This document shows, piece by piece, positions 47,760 to 57,505 of a stretch of DNA of 64,000 bases. Positions within the stretch are counted from its first letter, which is position 1. Each line of letters opens with the position of its first letter. Made by a program: the position numbers and the translations under genes. The notes beneath the pieces are model-generated. The model worked only from the letters and a program-made list of their open reading frames with translations. It did not search any database and had not been told where the DNA came from. This stretch comes from Bombilactobacillus apium (lineage in GTDB: Bacteria; Bacillota; Bacilli; Lactobacillales; Lactobacillaceae), in assembly GCF_013385145.1 (NCBI RefSeq), contig NZ_JABZEC010000004.1, positions 167,531-231,530 on the forward strand. Direction: 5' to 3'.

Positions 47760-48224
47760 ATGGATCAATCCTATATTAATCAAATCAATGATCTTTTGAC
47801 GACTGTGTACAACGATATTACTCGGGTGGAAGAACGTGAGTTGCGAAAAAGTCAGTTCAAGGATATTTCCCTGCGGGAAGTTCATGCTATTGATGCCATG
47901 ACCATGTATGAACATAAGACTAGTTCTCAGATCGCCCGGGACCTCAAGGTAACTCCAGGAACTGTGACTTCGATGGTTAGTAATTTAGTGCGTAAAGGCT
48001 ATGTTGTTCGGATGCGCGGTAATGATGACCGGCGCTTAGTGCGTTTGGGCTTAACCCGCCGAGGACGTTTAGTCTATCGCACTCATGATTATTTTCATCG
48101 GCATATGGTCCAAAGTTTTATCCAAGGCTTTGAAAGTGACCAAGTTCAAATGATTGAAAAGGCTCTTTTGAACTTACAGGCTTTTTTGGAATTTCCGGTA
48201 ACTAAGACCAAGAAAAAGGAGTAG
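47760..48224 (+). CDS. fabT: Fatty acid synthesis repressor FabT (MarR family)
   Basis: 154 aa from the ATG at 47760; a GTG at 47751 is an alternative with a worse site. MarR winged helix: SSQIARDLKVTPGTVTSMVSNLVRKGYVVRMRGNDDRRLVRLGLT. In streptococci FabT binds acyl-ACP and represses the FAS operon. Position directly before fabH-acpP matches. Confidence 0.9.
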   Translation: MDQSYINQINDLLTTVYNDITRVEERELRKSQFKDISLREVHAIDAMTMYEHKTSSQIARDLKVTPGTVTSMVSNLVRKGYVVRMRGNDDRRLVRLGLTRRGRLVYRTHDYFHRHMVQSFIQGFESDQVQMIEKALLNLQAFLEFPVTKTKKKE

Positions 48225-48229
48225 TCCGG

Positions 48230-49201
48230 ATGGGACTCAGAATTACACAAACGGCGTATTACGTACCACCGAAGGTGGTTACTAACGACGATTTAAGTCA
48301 GTTAATGGATACTTCTGATGCTTGGATTAAAAGTCGTACTCGCATTGAACAACGTCATGTTTCGACGGGTGAGCAGACTTCTGATCTTAGTCTCCAAGTA
48401 GCTCAGAAACTGCTAGCGGAGTCTGGTTGGACCGCTGATAGCTTGGATTTTATTATTGTGGCCACCATGTCACCAGATTATTTAACTCCAGCGACCGCGG
48501 CGATTGTTCAAGGACAGATTGGGGCTACTAAAGCGATGGCTTTCGATATTAATGCTGCTTGTTCAGGATTTATTTACGCTTTGGTTCAAGCTAATCACCT
48601 TCTCCAAGGCTCTTATCAAAGAGGTATGGTGATTGGGGCAGAAACTTTGTCTAAACTAGTTGATTGGCACGAACGTTCTACTGCCGTTTTGTTTGGTGAT
48701 GGAGCGGGTGGAGTGCTGGTTGAAAGTAGTCCCAATCCACAAGTGGGAATTCTGGCGGAGGACTTACGAGCTTTCGGCCAAGATCAGCAGTATTTAACTG
48801 CTGGCTATCAGCCTGTCCAAAATATTTTTATGTCTTCTAAGCCGGCTGGAAATCCCTACTTTGCGATGGATGGTCGACGAGTTTATTATTTTGCGACCCA
48901 TGAAGTTCCTAACTCGGTTCAGCGAGCCTTGAAAAAAGCTCCGTTAACCGGAGAACAAGTTGATTGGTGGCTTTTACATCAGGCTAATGGTCGGATTGTG
49001 GAAGCAATCGCTAATCACCTGCATCAACCGCAAGAACGCTTTTTAACAAATGTGGCTTCTTACGGAAATACGTCGGCTGCTAGCATTCCGATTTTATTAG
49101 CGGAAACAGTAGCCCAAGAAAAATTACAGCGCGGACAACGCGTAGTTTTAAGCGGTTTTGGCGGGGGCCTGACCGTAGGTTCAGTAGTTTTAACATATTA
49201 A
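48230..49201 (+). CDS. fabH: Beta-ketoacyl-ACP synthase III
   Basis: 323 aa, initiates chains by condensing acetyl-CoA with malonyl-ACP. Catalytic Cys111 in DINAACSGFIYAL, His in LLHQANGRI and Asn in YGNTSAASI. AAGGAG precedes the ATG by 8 nt and overlaps the fabT end region. Confidence 0.96.
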   Translation: MGLRITQTAYYVPPKVVTNDDLSQLMDTSDAWIKSRTRIEQRHVSTGEQTSDLSLQVAQKLLAESGWTADSLDFIIVATMSPDYLTPATAAIVQGQIGATKAMAFDINAACSGFIYALVQANHLLQGSYQRGMVIGAETLSKLVDWHERSTAVLFGDGAGGVLVESSPNPQVGILAEDLRAFGQDQQYLTAGYQPVQNIFMSSKPAGNPYFAMDGRRVYYFATHEVPNSVQRALKKAPLTGEQVDWWLLHQANGRIVEAIANHLHQPQERFLTNVASYGNTSAASIPILLAETVAQEKLQRGQRVVLSGFGGGLTVGSVVLTY

Positions 49202-49228
49202 AATAAAATTATTTAGGGAGTAGATATT

Positions 49229-49477
49229 ATGTCTCAAGCAGAAATTTTTAACAAAGTAAAAGAAATTATTGTGGATCAAACTGGTGAAGATGAAGATAAG
49301 GTGACTATGGAAGCAAATATCAAGGATGACTTGAACGCCGATAGCTTGGATATCTTTGAAGTAATTAACGAATTAGAAGACGAATTTGATATCAAGATTG
49401 AAAATGAAGATGGTATTCAAACCGTTTCCGATTTAGTTTCCTTTGTTGAAAAACAAGTTGCTGCGAAAGAAGGTTAG
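49229..49477 (+). CDS. acpP: Acyl carrier protein
   Basis: 82 aa, acidic. The phosphopantetheine site is DSLD with Ser39. Carrier for all intermediates of the operon's pathway. GGGAG is 9 nt before the ATG. Confidence 0.96.
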   Translation: MSQAEIFNKVKEIIVDQTGEDEDKVTMEANIKDDLNADSLDIFEVINELEDEFDIKIENEDGIQTVSDLVSFVEKQVAAKEG

Positions 49478-49481
49478 ATAG

Positions 49482-50435
49482 ATGCAATTAAGCTCATTTA
49501 TGCAGAGCTTGGGTCTGAAATATCCTTTGTTTCAAGGTGGGATGGCCTGGGTTGCTGATGGCAAGTTAGCAGCTGCGGTCTCCAATGCTGGTGGTTTAGG
49601 AATTATCGGTGGCGGTAATGCCCCTGGAGAAGCGGTTGCTGCAGAAATTAAGACGGCTAGTTCTTTAACGGATCGCCCGTTTGGGGTTAATGTGATGTTG
49701 TTATCCCCGCATGTTGATGAAGTGGTAGCTGAAGTTTTAAAGGCTAAAGATAAAATTGCAGTCGTAACGACTGGTGCCGGTAATCCTGCTAAGTATTTGG
49801 AACAATTTCGGGCAGCCAATATTAAAGTGATTCCCGTAGTGGGTTCTGTGGCTTTAGCTCGCATGATGGAGCGTTCTGGAGTCGATGCCGTGATTGCTGA
49901 AGGAATGGAGTCTGGCGGACATATTGGCCGTTTGACAACTATGACTTTGGTGCCTCAAGTGGTTGATGCGGTAAAGATTCCCGTGATTGCAGCGGGAGGA
50001 ATCGGTGATGGTCGTGGAATGGCCGCCGCCTTCATGTTAGGTGCTCAAGGTGTTCAAATGGGAACCCGCTTTTTAGTAGCTGAAGAATCTAAAGTTCATC
50101 CAACTTATAAAAAGGCTGTTTTAAAAGCTAAAGATATTGATACGATGGTCACCGGAGATTATGCTGGTCATCCATCTCGAGTAATCAAGAACCCGATGGC
50201 TCGTGAATATATCAAGTTTGAAAAAGCCGAAGCAGCTAAAGATCACCCGAATTATGAAGCTTTGGCTGAACTGGGGAACGGTAGCTTACGGAAGGCCGTT
50301 TTGACTGGTGATCCGAAGAAGGGTGCTTATATGGCTGGAGAAATTTCCGGCATGATTAAAAAAGAACAAACCGCTGCTGAAATTGTCCACGAGGTTTGTG
50401 GGCAAGCAGAACAATTGCTAGGTGGTGGCCACTAG
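49482..50435 (+). CDS. fabK: Enoyl-ACP reductase II (FMN, FabK)
   Basis: 317 aa, NPD-like TIM barrel with LFQGGMAWVADGKLAAAVSNAGGLGIIGGG and IPVIAAGGIGDGRGMAAAFMLGAQGVQMGTRF. FMN-dependent last reduction of each cycle. The operon has no FabI, so FabK is the likely sole reductase here, which implies triclosan tolerance as in pneumococcus. Confidence 0.95.
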   Translation: MQLSSFMQSLGLKYPLFQGGMAWVADGKLAAAVSNAGGLGIIGGGNAPGEAVAAEIKTASSLTDRPFGVNVMLLSPHVDEVVAEVLKAKDKIAVVTTGAGNPAKYLEQFRAANIKVIPVVGSVALARMMERSGVDAVIAEGMESGGHIGRLTTMTLVPQVVDAVKIPVIAAGGIGDGRGMAAAFMLGAQGVQMGTRFLVAEESKVHPTYKKAVLKAKDIDTMVTGDYAGHPSRVIKNPMAREYIKFEKAEAAKDHPNYEALAELGNGSLRKAVLTGDPKKGAYMAGEISGMIKKEQTAAEIVHEVCGQAEQLLGGGH

Positions 50436-50437
50436 TT

Positions 50438-51367
50438 ATGTTGGGATTGCTTTTTAGTGGTCAAGGAGCCCAAAAAACAGGGGTCACCCAAGATTTGTAC
50501 GAGCAGATGCCCGTTTATCGGCAGACCTTAGATCAAGCCAGCACGATTCTCGGCTATGACTTACCCAAACTTTTATTTGATCCGGAGCAGGCCGATCGTT
50601 TAGCCCAAACGCGTTACGCGCAACCGGTCATTTTGACGATTAGTTGGGGTTTATATAACCTTCTACAGCCACATCTCAATCAGGATGTGATTGGTTTAGG
50701 ACTCAGTCTAGGTGAATACAGCGCCTTGGCTTGTGGAGGTTACTTTGATTTTCCGACCGCTTTAGAAGTTATCAAAAAGCGGGGCGAATTGATGCAAGAA
50801 GCTAGTGATGAGAATCCGAGCAAAATGGTTGCTTTGATGAGAGCCCCTTTATCTGCGGTTGAAGAAATAGTCGCCCAGGCCCAAGGGCAAGGTCTCGTCG
50901 TGGGGGTTGCTAATGTGAATACGCCGCAACAAACGGTTCTCGGAGGTGAACTGGCCGCCGTGGATCAAGTTGTGGCTACTTTGCAGGCTCAAGTTCAATG
51001 TCGCGCTATTGAATTAAAGGTCAGTGGCGCTTTTCATACGCCAGTCATGCAGCCAATCCAAGCACGGTTAGCGGCGAAGTTAAAGACTGTTTCTTGGCAA
51101 GCAGGACAATTTCCAGTCTGGAGTACGACGACCAAGCAGCCTTTTGTTCCCGCAGAGTTGACGACCACTTTGACTGATCAATTAGTTTCGACCACTTATT
51201 TTGCAGCGACTTTAGGCCAATTAGCTCCGCAATTAAGTGGAGTAATTGAAGTTGGTCCGGGAAAGACCTTGCTAGGTTTTGCTCGAAAAATCCAATCTGG
51301 GATTGCTACCCATCAGATTGATAGTGTTGACCGCTTAGAAGCCACGATCGCAGCGATAGGAGATTAA
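50438..51367 (+). CDS. fabD: Malonyl-CoA:ACP transacylase
   Basis: 309 aa from the ATG at 50438, 3 nt after the fabK stop; the earlier frame overlaps fabK. LFSGQGAQ N-terminus, nucleophile in GLSLGEYSAL, and FHTPVMQP with the catalytic His. Transfers malonyl from CoA to ACP. Confidence 0.95.
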   Translation: MLGLLFSGQGAQKTGVTQDLYEQMPVYRQTLDQASTILGYDLPKLLFDPEQADRLAQTRYAQPVILTISWGLYNLLQPHLNQDVIGLGLSLGEYSALACGGYFDFPTALEVIKKRGELMQEASDENPSKMVALMRAPLSAVEEIVAQAQGQGLVVGVANVNTPQQTVLGGELAAVDQVVATLQAQVQCRAIELKVSGAFHTPVMQPIQARLAAKLKTVSWQAGQFPVWSTTTKQPFVPAELTTTLTDQLVSTTYFAATLGQLAPQLSGVIEVGPGKTLLGFARKIQSGIATHQIDSVDRLEATIAAIGD

Positions 51368-51368
51368 A

Positions 51369-52103
51369 ATGGAACTTCAAGAAAAAGTAGTTTTAGTGAC
51401 TGGTAGTTCGCGAGGAATCGGTTTGGCAGTTGCCCAAGCCTTTGCTCAAGCTGGAGCGACCGTCGTTTTGAATGCCCGCAAGCCGATTGCGGTTGAAGTC
51501 ATGGATCAAGTAGCTCAATATGGCCATCGAGTAGCAGATATCAGTGCAGATGTGACCGACGCTGATTCCGTGAAAAATCTGATCACTAAAATTTATGATC
51601 AATTTGGTCAACTAGATGTGATCGTTAATAATGCCGGAATTGTCAAAGATGGTCTTTTAAATCGCATGTCGACAGCCGATTTTGATGCTGTTATACAGAC
51701 TAATTTAGTCGGAACTTTTAATGTCATTCGTCAAGCTTTGCGGCCAATGTATAAACAGCGTTCCGGTTGTTTTATCAACATGGCTAGTGTAATTGGTTTG
51801 ACCGGAAATATTGGACAAGCTAACTACGCTGCTAGTAAGGCCGGGATTATTGGCTTGACCAAGTCGGTAGCTAAAGAAGTGGCCCTGCGGGGTTTACGTT
51901 GTAATGCTATTGCTCCGGGGATGATTGATACCCAGATGACGCAAGCTTTGAGTCCGAAGATGCAAGAAGAGATTCTTACCCAGATTCCTTTGAAACGTCT
52001 TGGTCAAATTCAAGAAGTTGCCCAGACAGCAGTTTTTCTAGCGCAAAATGAATATATCACCGGTCAGACCATTACGGTTGACGGTGGTTTAACCATGCAG
52101 TAA
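51369..52103 (+). CDS. fabG: 3-oxoacyl-ACP reductase
   Basis: 244 aa SDR. GSSRGIGLA (NADP site), NNAG, catalytic Ser in NMASVIG and YAASKAG with Tyr/Lys, ends TVDGGLTMQ. Reduces 3-oxoacyl-ACP. Starts 1 nt after fabD. Confidence 0.96.
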   Translation: MELQEKVVLVTGSSRGIGLAVAQAFAQAGATVVLNARKPIAVEVMDQVAQYGHRVADISADVTDADSVKNLITKIYDQFGQLDVIVNNAGIVKDGLLNRMSTADFDAVIQTNLVGTFNVIRQALRPMYKQRSGCFINMASVIGLTGNIGQANYAASKAGIIGLTKSVAKEVALRGLRCNAIAPGMIDTQMTQALSPKMQEEILTQIPLKRLGQIQEVAQTAVFLAQNEYITGQTITVDGGLTMQ

Positions 52104-52115
52104 GGAGAAAAAAAT

Positions 52116-53345
52116 ATGTCCAGAGTTGTAATTACCGGGATGGGGGCCTTGACGCCCATTGGGAACAATGTTGCCAGCTTTCAAGAAGGTTTATTTAGCC
52201 AAAAGTTAGGTTTTGAACCCATCTCTTACTTCGATGCTACCAAAACCGGAGTCACTTTAGCCGGCCAGCTTGATGATTTTGACCCTTTGAATCACCTCAC
52301 CAAAAAAGATACTAAGCGGATGGATAAATATACCCAATACGCTATCTATGCAGCTGATGAAGCAATGGAACAAGCTCAAATTACGGCTGAGAATACCGAT
52401 AGTAACCGTTTTGGGGTGATCTTTGGTTCCGGAATTGGGGGTTTAACCACAATTCAAGAACAAGTAATCAAGATGCATGATAAGGGGGCCGATCGGGTTT
52501 CGCCAATGTTTGTACCGACGGCAATTTCCAACATGGCTTCCGGAAATATTGCGATGCGTTACCAAGCTCATGGAATCTGTACTACCATTGTGACCGCTTG
52601 TGCTTCCGGAACTAATGCGATTGGCGAAGCTTACCGCCAGATTAAAGATGATCGCTGTGACGTGATGATTACTGGTGGTTCGGAAGCGGCCATTAATGAA
52701 ATCGGAATTGCCGGCTTTGCGGCCTTGTCGACTTTAGCTACTGCAACCGATCCGGCACAAGCTAGCTTGCCTTTTGATGCTCACCGTTCTGGTTTTGTGA
52801 TGGGTGAGGGGGCCGGAGTTTTGGTCTTAGAATCATTGGAACATGCCCAAGAACGAGGCGCTAAAATTCTCGGGGAAGTTGTCGGTTACGGAGTTTCCGC
52901 TGATGCTTATCATATTACTTCACCAGATCCTGCCGGAAAGCAAGCCGCTCGAGCAATGAAATTAGCGATTGAAGAAGCGGGTGTTAAACCTGAAGCAATC
53001 GACTATATTAATGCTCATGGAACTGGAACCATGGGGAATGACTCGGGTGAATCTAAGGCAATTAACCAATTGTTTGGAGCTCACCGACCATTAGTTTCCA
53101 GTACCAAGAGTATGACCGGCCACTTATTAGGAGGCGCGGGCGCCATTGAAGCCGTTGCTTCAGTAATTTCCCTCCAAGCCCAACAATTGCCAGTTAATGT
53201 TGGAATTACCGAACAAGATCCTGCCTGTGACGTTGATTTGGTAACCAGTGACAATTGCCAACAATCCGTCGATTACGTTCTCAGCAATTCCTTTGGTTTT
53301 GGTGGCCATAATGCTGTATTAGCTTTAAAGAGGTGGACAGATTAA
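52116..53345 (+). CDS. fabF: 3-oxoacyl-ACP synthase II
   Basis: 409 aa. Elongation condensing enzyme: Cys in VTACASGTNAIGEAYR, His in INAHGTGT and STKSMTGHLLGGAG. The stop overlaps the accB ATG by 1 nt. Confidence 0.96.
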   Translation: MSRVVITGMGALTPIGNNVASFQEGLFSQKLGFEPISYFDATKTGVTLAGQLDDFDPLNHLTKKDTKRMDKYTQYAIYAADEAMEQAQITAENTDSNRFGVIFGSGIGGLTTIQEQVIKMHDKGADRVSPMFVPTAISNMASGNIAMRYQAHGICTTIVTACASGTNAIGEAYRQIKDDRCDVMITGGSEAAINEIGIAGFAALSTLATATDPAQASLPFDAHRSGFVMGEGAGVLVLESLEHAQERGAKILGEVVGYGVSADAYHITSPDPAGKQAARAMKLAIEEAGVKPEAIDYINAHGTGTMGNDSGESKAINQLFGAHRPLVSSTKSMTGHLLGGAGAIEAVASVISLQAQQLPVNVGITEQDPACDVDLVTSDNCQQSVDYVLSNSFGFGGHNAVLALKRWTD

Positions 53346-53830
53346 TGAATTTTGAACAAATTCAAACTTTAATTCAACAAGTTAATGCTAGTGACTTGCG
53401 CGAATTTAAACTTGATTTTGAAGGTAACAGCTTATATTTAAGTAAGAACCAAACTGCACTAGCACCCGCTCCAACTCCGGCTGTCGAAACAACCCCAGCC
53501 CCTGCTGCCAATGTGCCCGCAGTCGAAACAAAGACTCCAGCGCCGGCTCCAGTTGCAGTGGGAAAACCCCAAGCGGCGGCTGGAACCGCAATTAAAGCTC
53601 CTTTAGTGGGGATTGTTTACTTGCAGCCTTCTCCTGATCAACCGGCTTATAAAAAAGTGGGCGATCATGTAGCTAAAGGGGATGTTGTCTGTGTCATCGA
53701 AGCGATGAAGATGATGACGGAAGTCAAGAGTGAAATTAGCGGGACCGTCCAAGAAATATTAGTTTCTAACGAAGAAGTGGTGGAATACGACCAACCACTG
53801 TTAACAGTAGTTTCAGGAGAGGAAGATTAA
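53345..53830 (+). CDS. accB: Biotin carboxyl carrier protein of acetyl-CoA carboxylase
   Basis: 161 aa from the ATG at 53345 (GAGGTGG upstream). A short N-terminal domain, an Ala/Pro/Thr linker (about 38-82), and a biotinyl domain with EAMKM, biotinylated Lys122. Works with AccC, AccD and AccA downstream. Confidence 0.95.
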   Translation: MNFEQIQTLIQQVNASDLREFKLDFEGNSLYLSKNQTALAPAPTPAVETTPAPAANVPAVETKTPAPAPVAVGKPQAAAGTAIKAPLVGIVYLQPSPDQPAYKKVGDHVAKGDVVCVIEAMKMMTEVKSEISGTVQEILVSNEEVVEYDQPLLTVVSGEED

Positions 53831-53835
53831 AGACT

Positions 53836-54276
53836 ATGGCGACAGAGAAACAAACTTTGGATTCCACGCAAATTCAAGCCATTTTACCGCACCGCTATCC
53901 GATGTTATTGGTTGATCGAATTGAAGATTACCAACCGGGCGAATATGCGATTGGCCGGAAGAATGTGACCATCAATGAGAACTTTTTCCAAGGTCACTTT
54001 CCTGGTAATCCCGTAATGCCTGGGGCCTTAATTATGGAAGCTTTGGCCCAAACCGGAGCTTTAGCTTTGTTAAGTATGCCGGAATTTCAAGGAAAGACAG
54101 CTTACTTTGGCGGCGTTCGGAAGATTAAATTTCGCCACATGGTTCGTCCCGGAGATAGTTTGCGGCTAGAAGTTCAATTGGATAAATTACATGGGAACGC
54201 CGGAATTGGTCATGCGACGGCCTATGTTGACGATGAAGTAGCTTGTAGCGGTGATTTAATTTTTGCGATTCAGTAG
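53836..54276 (+). CDS. fabZ: 3-hydroxyacyl-ACP dehydratase, canonical FabZ
   Basis: 146 aa. LPHRYPMLLVDRI, then QGHFPGNPVMPGALIMEALAQ with catalytic His54 and Glu68. Removes water from 3-hydroxyacyl-ACP. It has the full active site that the operon's first FabZ-like protein lacks. Confidence 0.95.
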   Translation: MATEKQTLDSTQIQAILPHRYPMLLVDRIEDYQPGEYAIGRKNVTINENFFQGHFPGNPVMPGALIMEALAQTGALALLSMPEFQGKTAYFGGVRKIKFRHMVRPGDSLRLEVQLDKLHGNAGIGHATAYVDDEVACSGDLIFAIQ

Positions 54277-54285
54277 GTGAAATAG

Positions 54286-55677
54286 ATGTTTGAAAAAGTA
54301 CTCATCGCTAACCGGGGTGAAATTGCGCTGCGAATTATTCGGGCCTTAAAAGAATTAGAGGTTAGTTCGGTAGCGGTTTATTCAACCGCTGATCGTAAAG
54401 CTCGCTATGTGCAAGAAGCGGATGAGGCGATTTGTATCGGAGGTCCGCAGCCGGCTAGTTCTTATTTAAATATGGAAAATATTATTAGTGCGGCCGTCTT
54501 GACCGGAGCGCAAGCTATTCATCCCGGTTACGGTTTTTTATCGGAAAGTGCCGAATTTGCCCAATTATGTGTCGAGTGTAATTTGAAATTTATTGGTCCG
54601 GATCCCAAGACTATTTCTCTAATGGGTGATAAGGCCAATGCTCGGCAAACAATGCAACAAAATAAAATTCCGGTCATTCCTGGAAGTAACGGTTTTGTGG
54701 AAGATTTGACCGAAATTCAAACTATTGCCCAAGAAGTTGGTCTACCAGTAATGCTCAAAGCTGCTGCTGGTGGTGGAGGCAAAGGGATTCGTAAAGTAAC
54801 GGAATTTGATCAACTAGCACCAGCTTTGGCTGCTGCTCAAAAAGAAGCGCAGATTTCTTTTGGTGATCAACGGATGTACTTGGAAAAAGTTGTTTCCCCA
54901 GCTAAGCATATCGAAGTGCAAGTAATTGCTGACCAATTTCATCAGGTAGTGGCTTTTCCAGAACGAGATTGTTCCTTGCAGCGTAAGCAACAAAAGGTTT
55001 TGGAAGAAAGCCCGTGTGCGCTATTGACACCAGCGGAACGCCAGCAGTTACAAAAATTGGCGGTCCAAGCAATGAAGGCTATTAATTATGAAAATGCGGG
55101 AACTTTAGAGTTTCTCATGGATCAGCAACATAATTTTTATTTCATGGAAATGAATACTCGAATTCAAGTTGAACATCCGATTACGGAAGAAGTCTCGGGC
55201 GTTGATTTGATTAAAGAACAGATTCGAGTTGCGGCGGGTGAGAAATTGGCCTTTAAGCAGTCCGAGATTACGGTTCATGGAGCGGCGATTGAAGCGCGGA
55301 TTAATGCCGAAGATCCAGCCCACGGTTTTCGTCCCCAAGCTGGTTTGGTTCGGAAGATGAACTTGCCTGGTGGCTTGGGAATTCGAATTGAGAGTGGGAT
55401 CGTCGCGGGTGATCAGGTTTCGCCTTTTTATGACTCAATGATTATTAAGATTATTGCCCATGCTGATCAACGTCCTGTGGCTATTCGGCGGCTTGAGAAT
55501 GCGCTACAAGAATTTGAAGTTGACGATTTAGTCACTAATCAGCGCTTTTTAGCTGAATTGTTGGAACAGCCTGAGGTCCAAAAGGGAACATATTTGACAA
55601 CTTATATTGATCAAAAGTTTGGGGCCCAGTTTGAACGTGAGCAAGAAGCGAAGGAAGAGCAGACGCATGAAGATTAA
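54286..55677 (+). CDS. accC: Acetyl-CoA carboxylase, biotin carboxylase subunit
   Basis: 463 aa. IANRGEIALRIIRA at the N-terminus, ATP-grasp Gly-rich AAAGGGGKGI, EVQVIAD, and the catalytic EMNTRIQVEHPITEEVSGVDL. Carboxylates biotin on AccB. Its C-terminal tail is acidic and Glu-rich. Confidence 0.96.
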   Translation: MFEKVLIANRGEIALRIIRALKELEVSSVAVYSTADRKARYVQEADEAICIGGPQPASSYLNMENIISAAVLTGAQAIHPGYGFLSESAEFAQLCVECNLKFIGPDPKTISLMGDKANARQTMQQNKIPVIPGSNGFVEDLTEIQTIAQEVGLPVMLKAAAGGGGKGIRKVTEFDQLAPALAAAQKEAQISFGDQRMYLEKVVSPAKHIEVQVIADQFHQVVAFPERDCSLQRKQQKVLEESPCALLTPAERQQLQKLAVQAMKAINYENAGTLEFLMDQQHNFYFMEMNTRIQVEHPITEEVSGVDLIKEQIRVAAGEKLAFKQSEITVHGAAIEARINAEDPAHGFRPQAGLVRKMNLPGGLGIRIESGIVAGDQVSPFYDSMIIKIIAHADQRPVAIRRLENALQEFEVDDLVTNQRFLAELLEQPEVQKGTYLTTYIDQKFGAQFEREQEAKEEQTHED

Positions 55678-56533
55678 TGAACCAGTTCGTAATTTTGTCC
55701 GCCATCCGGAAAAAGCGCTCAAACATTATCAAAACAGTATTCCCAAAGGGATCTTTCGTTACTGTCCGCAATGTAAGAGTAAGTTTTATTTTCGGCGGGT
55801 GGGCCGTTTTCAAGTCTGTCCGGAATGCGGTTATAACTTTCGAGTTCCGGCTTATCAACGTTTGAAAATGTTAACAAAGAAGTATGAAGAGTGGGATGCG
55901 GAAGTTGTGACGCAAGATCCCCTGCAGTTTCCTGATTATGAGGAAAAGTTACAAAAAGCCCAGAGTGCTACTAAATTGAAGGATGCTGTTTGGACTGGGA
56001 AAGCCCAACTGGGTGATTTTTCAGTTGCTTTAGGAATTATGGATCCTTATTTTATTATGGGAAGCTTGGGGACTGCTAACGGTGAACGAATTACTCGTTT
56101 ATTTGAGCGGGCTACGACCGAGCAATTGCCGGTTGTTTTGTTAACCGCTTCGGGTGGGGCCCGGATGCAGGAGGGGATTCTTTCCTTAATGCAGATGGCT
56201 AAAATCTCCCAAGCGGTCAACCAACATCATCAGGCGGGTTTGTTATATCTGACAATTTTGATGGGTCCGACTACTGGTGGGGTGACAGCTAGTTTTGCTT
56301 CGCAAGCCGATTTAATTTGGGCAGAACCTAAGGCTCTGATTGGGTTTGCGGGCCGACGAGTGATTGAACAAACAATTAATAAGAAGCTTCCAGCCGACTT
56401 TCAGTCAGCCGAGAATGCTTTTAAAAACGGTTTTTTGGATGCCATTGTGCCCCGAGATCAACAATTGGCGGCCCTCGAACAGGTTTTGACTGTCTTTAAT
56501 GCCCAAAAATGGGGAGGGTCTCAAGATGAGTAA
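55667..56533 (+). CDS. accD: Acetyl-CoA carboxylase carboxyltransferase beta subunit
   Basis: 288 aa from the ATG at 55667, overlapping accC by 11 nt. N-terminal zinc ribbon YCPQCKSKF...VCPECGYNF, then the crotonase-type core with ASGGARMQEGILSLMQMAK. Forms the carboxyltransferase with AccA. Confidence 0.94.
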   Translation: MKINEPVRNFVRHPEKALKHYQNSIPKGIFRYCPQCKSKFYFRRVGRFQVCPECGYNFRVPAYQRLKMLTKKYEEWDAEVVTQDPLQFPDYEEKLQKAQSATKLKDAVWTGKAQLGDFSVALGIMDPYFIMGSLGTANGERITRLFERATTEQLPVVLLTASGGARMQEGILSLMQMAKISQAVNQHHQAGLLYLTILMGPTTGGVTASFASQADLIWAEPKALIGFAGRRVIEQTINKKLPADFQSAENAFKNGFLDAIVPRDQQLAALEQVLTVFNAQKWGGSQDE

Positions 56534-57296
56534 AACTGAAATTCAAAAAATTATGAACGACGCGCGCAGCGATACCAAAGCAGATATGAATGCGCTCGTC
56601 GACCATTTGTTTACTAATTTCGTCAATTGCAAGGGTGACCGAGTTAGTGGTGACAATGCAGCAATTATTGCCGGCTTTGCCACGATAGCTGACCGAGCGG
56701 TTGCGGTTATTTCAACCAATAAGGGTCAGGAGTTAAAAGAACGGCTCCAAACTAATTTTGGTAGTCCGACGCCTGCCGGTTATCGTAAGGCCTTGCGCGT
56801 GATGGAAACGGCTAGTGAATTACACTTACCGATTATTACATTAATTAACACACCGGGAGCTTATCCGGGAGCTGATGCCGAAGCCGCTGGTCAGGGGCAA
56901 GTGATTGCGCATAGTATTCAAAAGATGCTCACTTTACCCGTGCCTATTTTGACAATCATTGTCGGTGAAGCCGGCTCAGGTGGTGCTCTAGCTTTGGCTT
57001 GTTCGGATCAAATCTGGATGTTTGCCCACAGTATGTATACAGTTTTGTCTCCTGAGGGTTTTGCTTCTATTATGTGGAAAGATGCTCAACTAGCTCCTAA
57101 AGCAGCGGAAGTAATGCATATTGAACCAGAATGGCTTCAAGAGCATCAAGTTGTTGATCAGATTTTGCCGGAAGAGTGGCTGGATTTTACCGATCAGCAA
57201 TTGCAAGAGAAGATTTTGCAACAATTAGCTCAGTTTGACCAGTTATCAGTTACAGAATTGCTCCAGCAACGGCAAGCACGTTTTCGTCAATTTTAA
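56526..57296 (+). CDS. accA: Acetyl-CoA carboxylase carboxyltransferase alpha subunit
   Basis: 256 aa from the ATG at 56526 (GGAGGG upstream), overlapping accD by 8 nt. TPGAYPGADAEAAGQGQVIAHSI and VIGEAGSGGALAL-type (IVGEAGSGGALALA) motifs. Last gene of the FAS operon; a terminator follows. Confidence 0.95.
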   Translation: MSKTEIQKIMNDARSDTKADMNALVDHLFTNFVNCKGDRVSGDNAAIIAGFATIADRAVAVISTNKGQELKERLQTNFGSPTPAGYRKALRVMETASELHLPIITLINTPGAYPGADAEAAGQGQVIAHSIQKMLTLPVPILTIIVGEAGSGGALALACSDQIWMFAHSMYTVLSPEGFASIMWKDAQLAPKAAEVMHIEPEWLQEHQVVDQILPEEWLDFTDQQLQEKILQQLAQFDQLSVTELLQQRQARFRQF

Positions 57297-57311
57297 TTGC
57301 ACTCGAATAAG

Positions 57312-57355
57312 TCACAGCGTCTTAGTTTGTCTCTAAGCACGGCTGTGATTTTTTG
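57312..57355 (+). terminator. FAS operon terminator
   Basis: TCACAGC...CTTAG pairs with CTAAG...GGCTGTGA in a two-part stem and is followed by T6. Confidence 0.88.
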
Positions 57356-57505
57356 AATACTTAGCTCTACCCAGAAAAATATGGGGTAGGGAAATATTTA
57401 ACACCGGATATAGTATCCCAATTGATTTTGGGCTATACTTTAGTTTCAACCAGACGCTTATAATGAACTTAACATCAGAAAGTTCTCAACAAGGAAGGTG
57501 CAAAA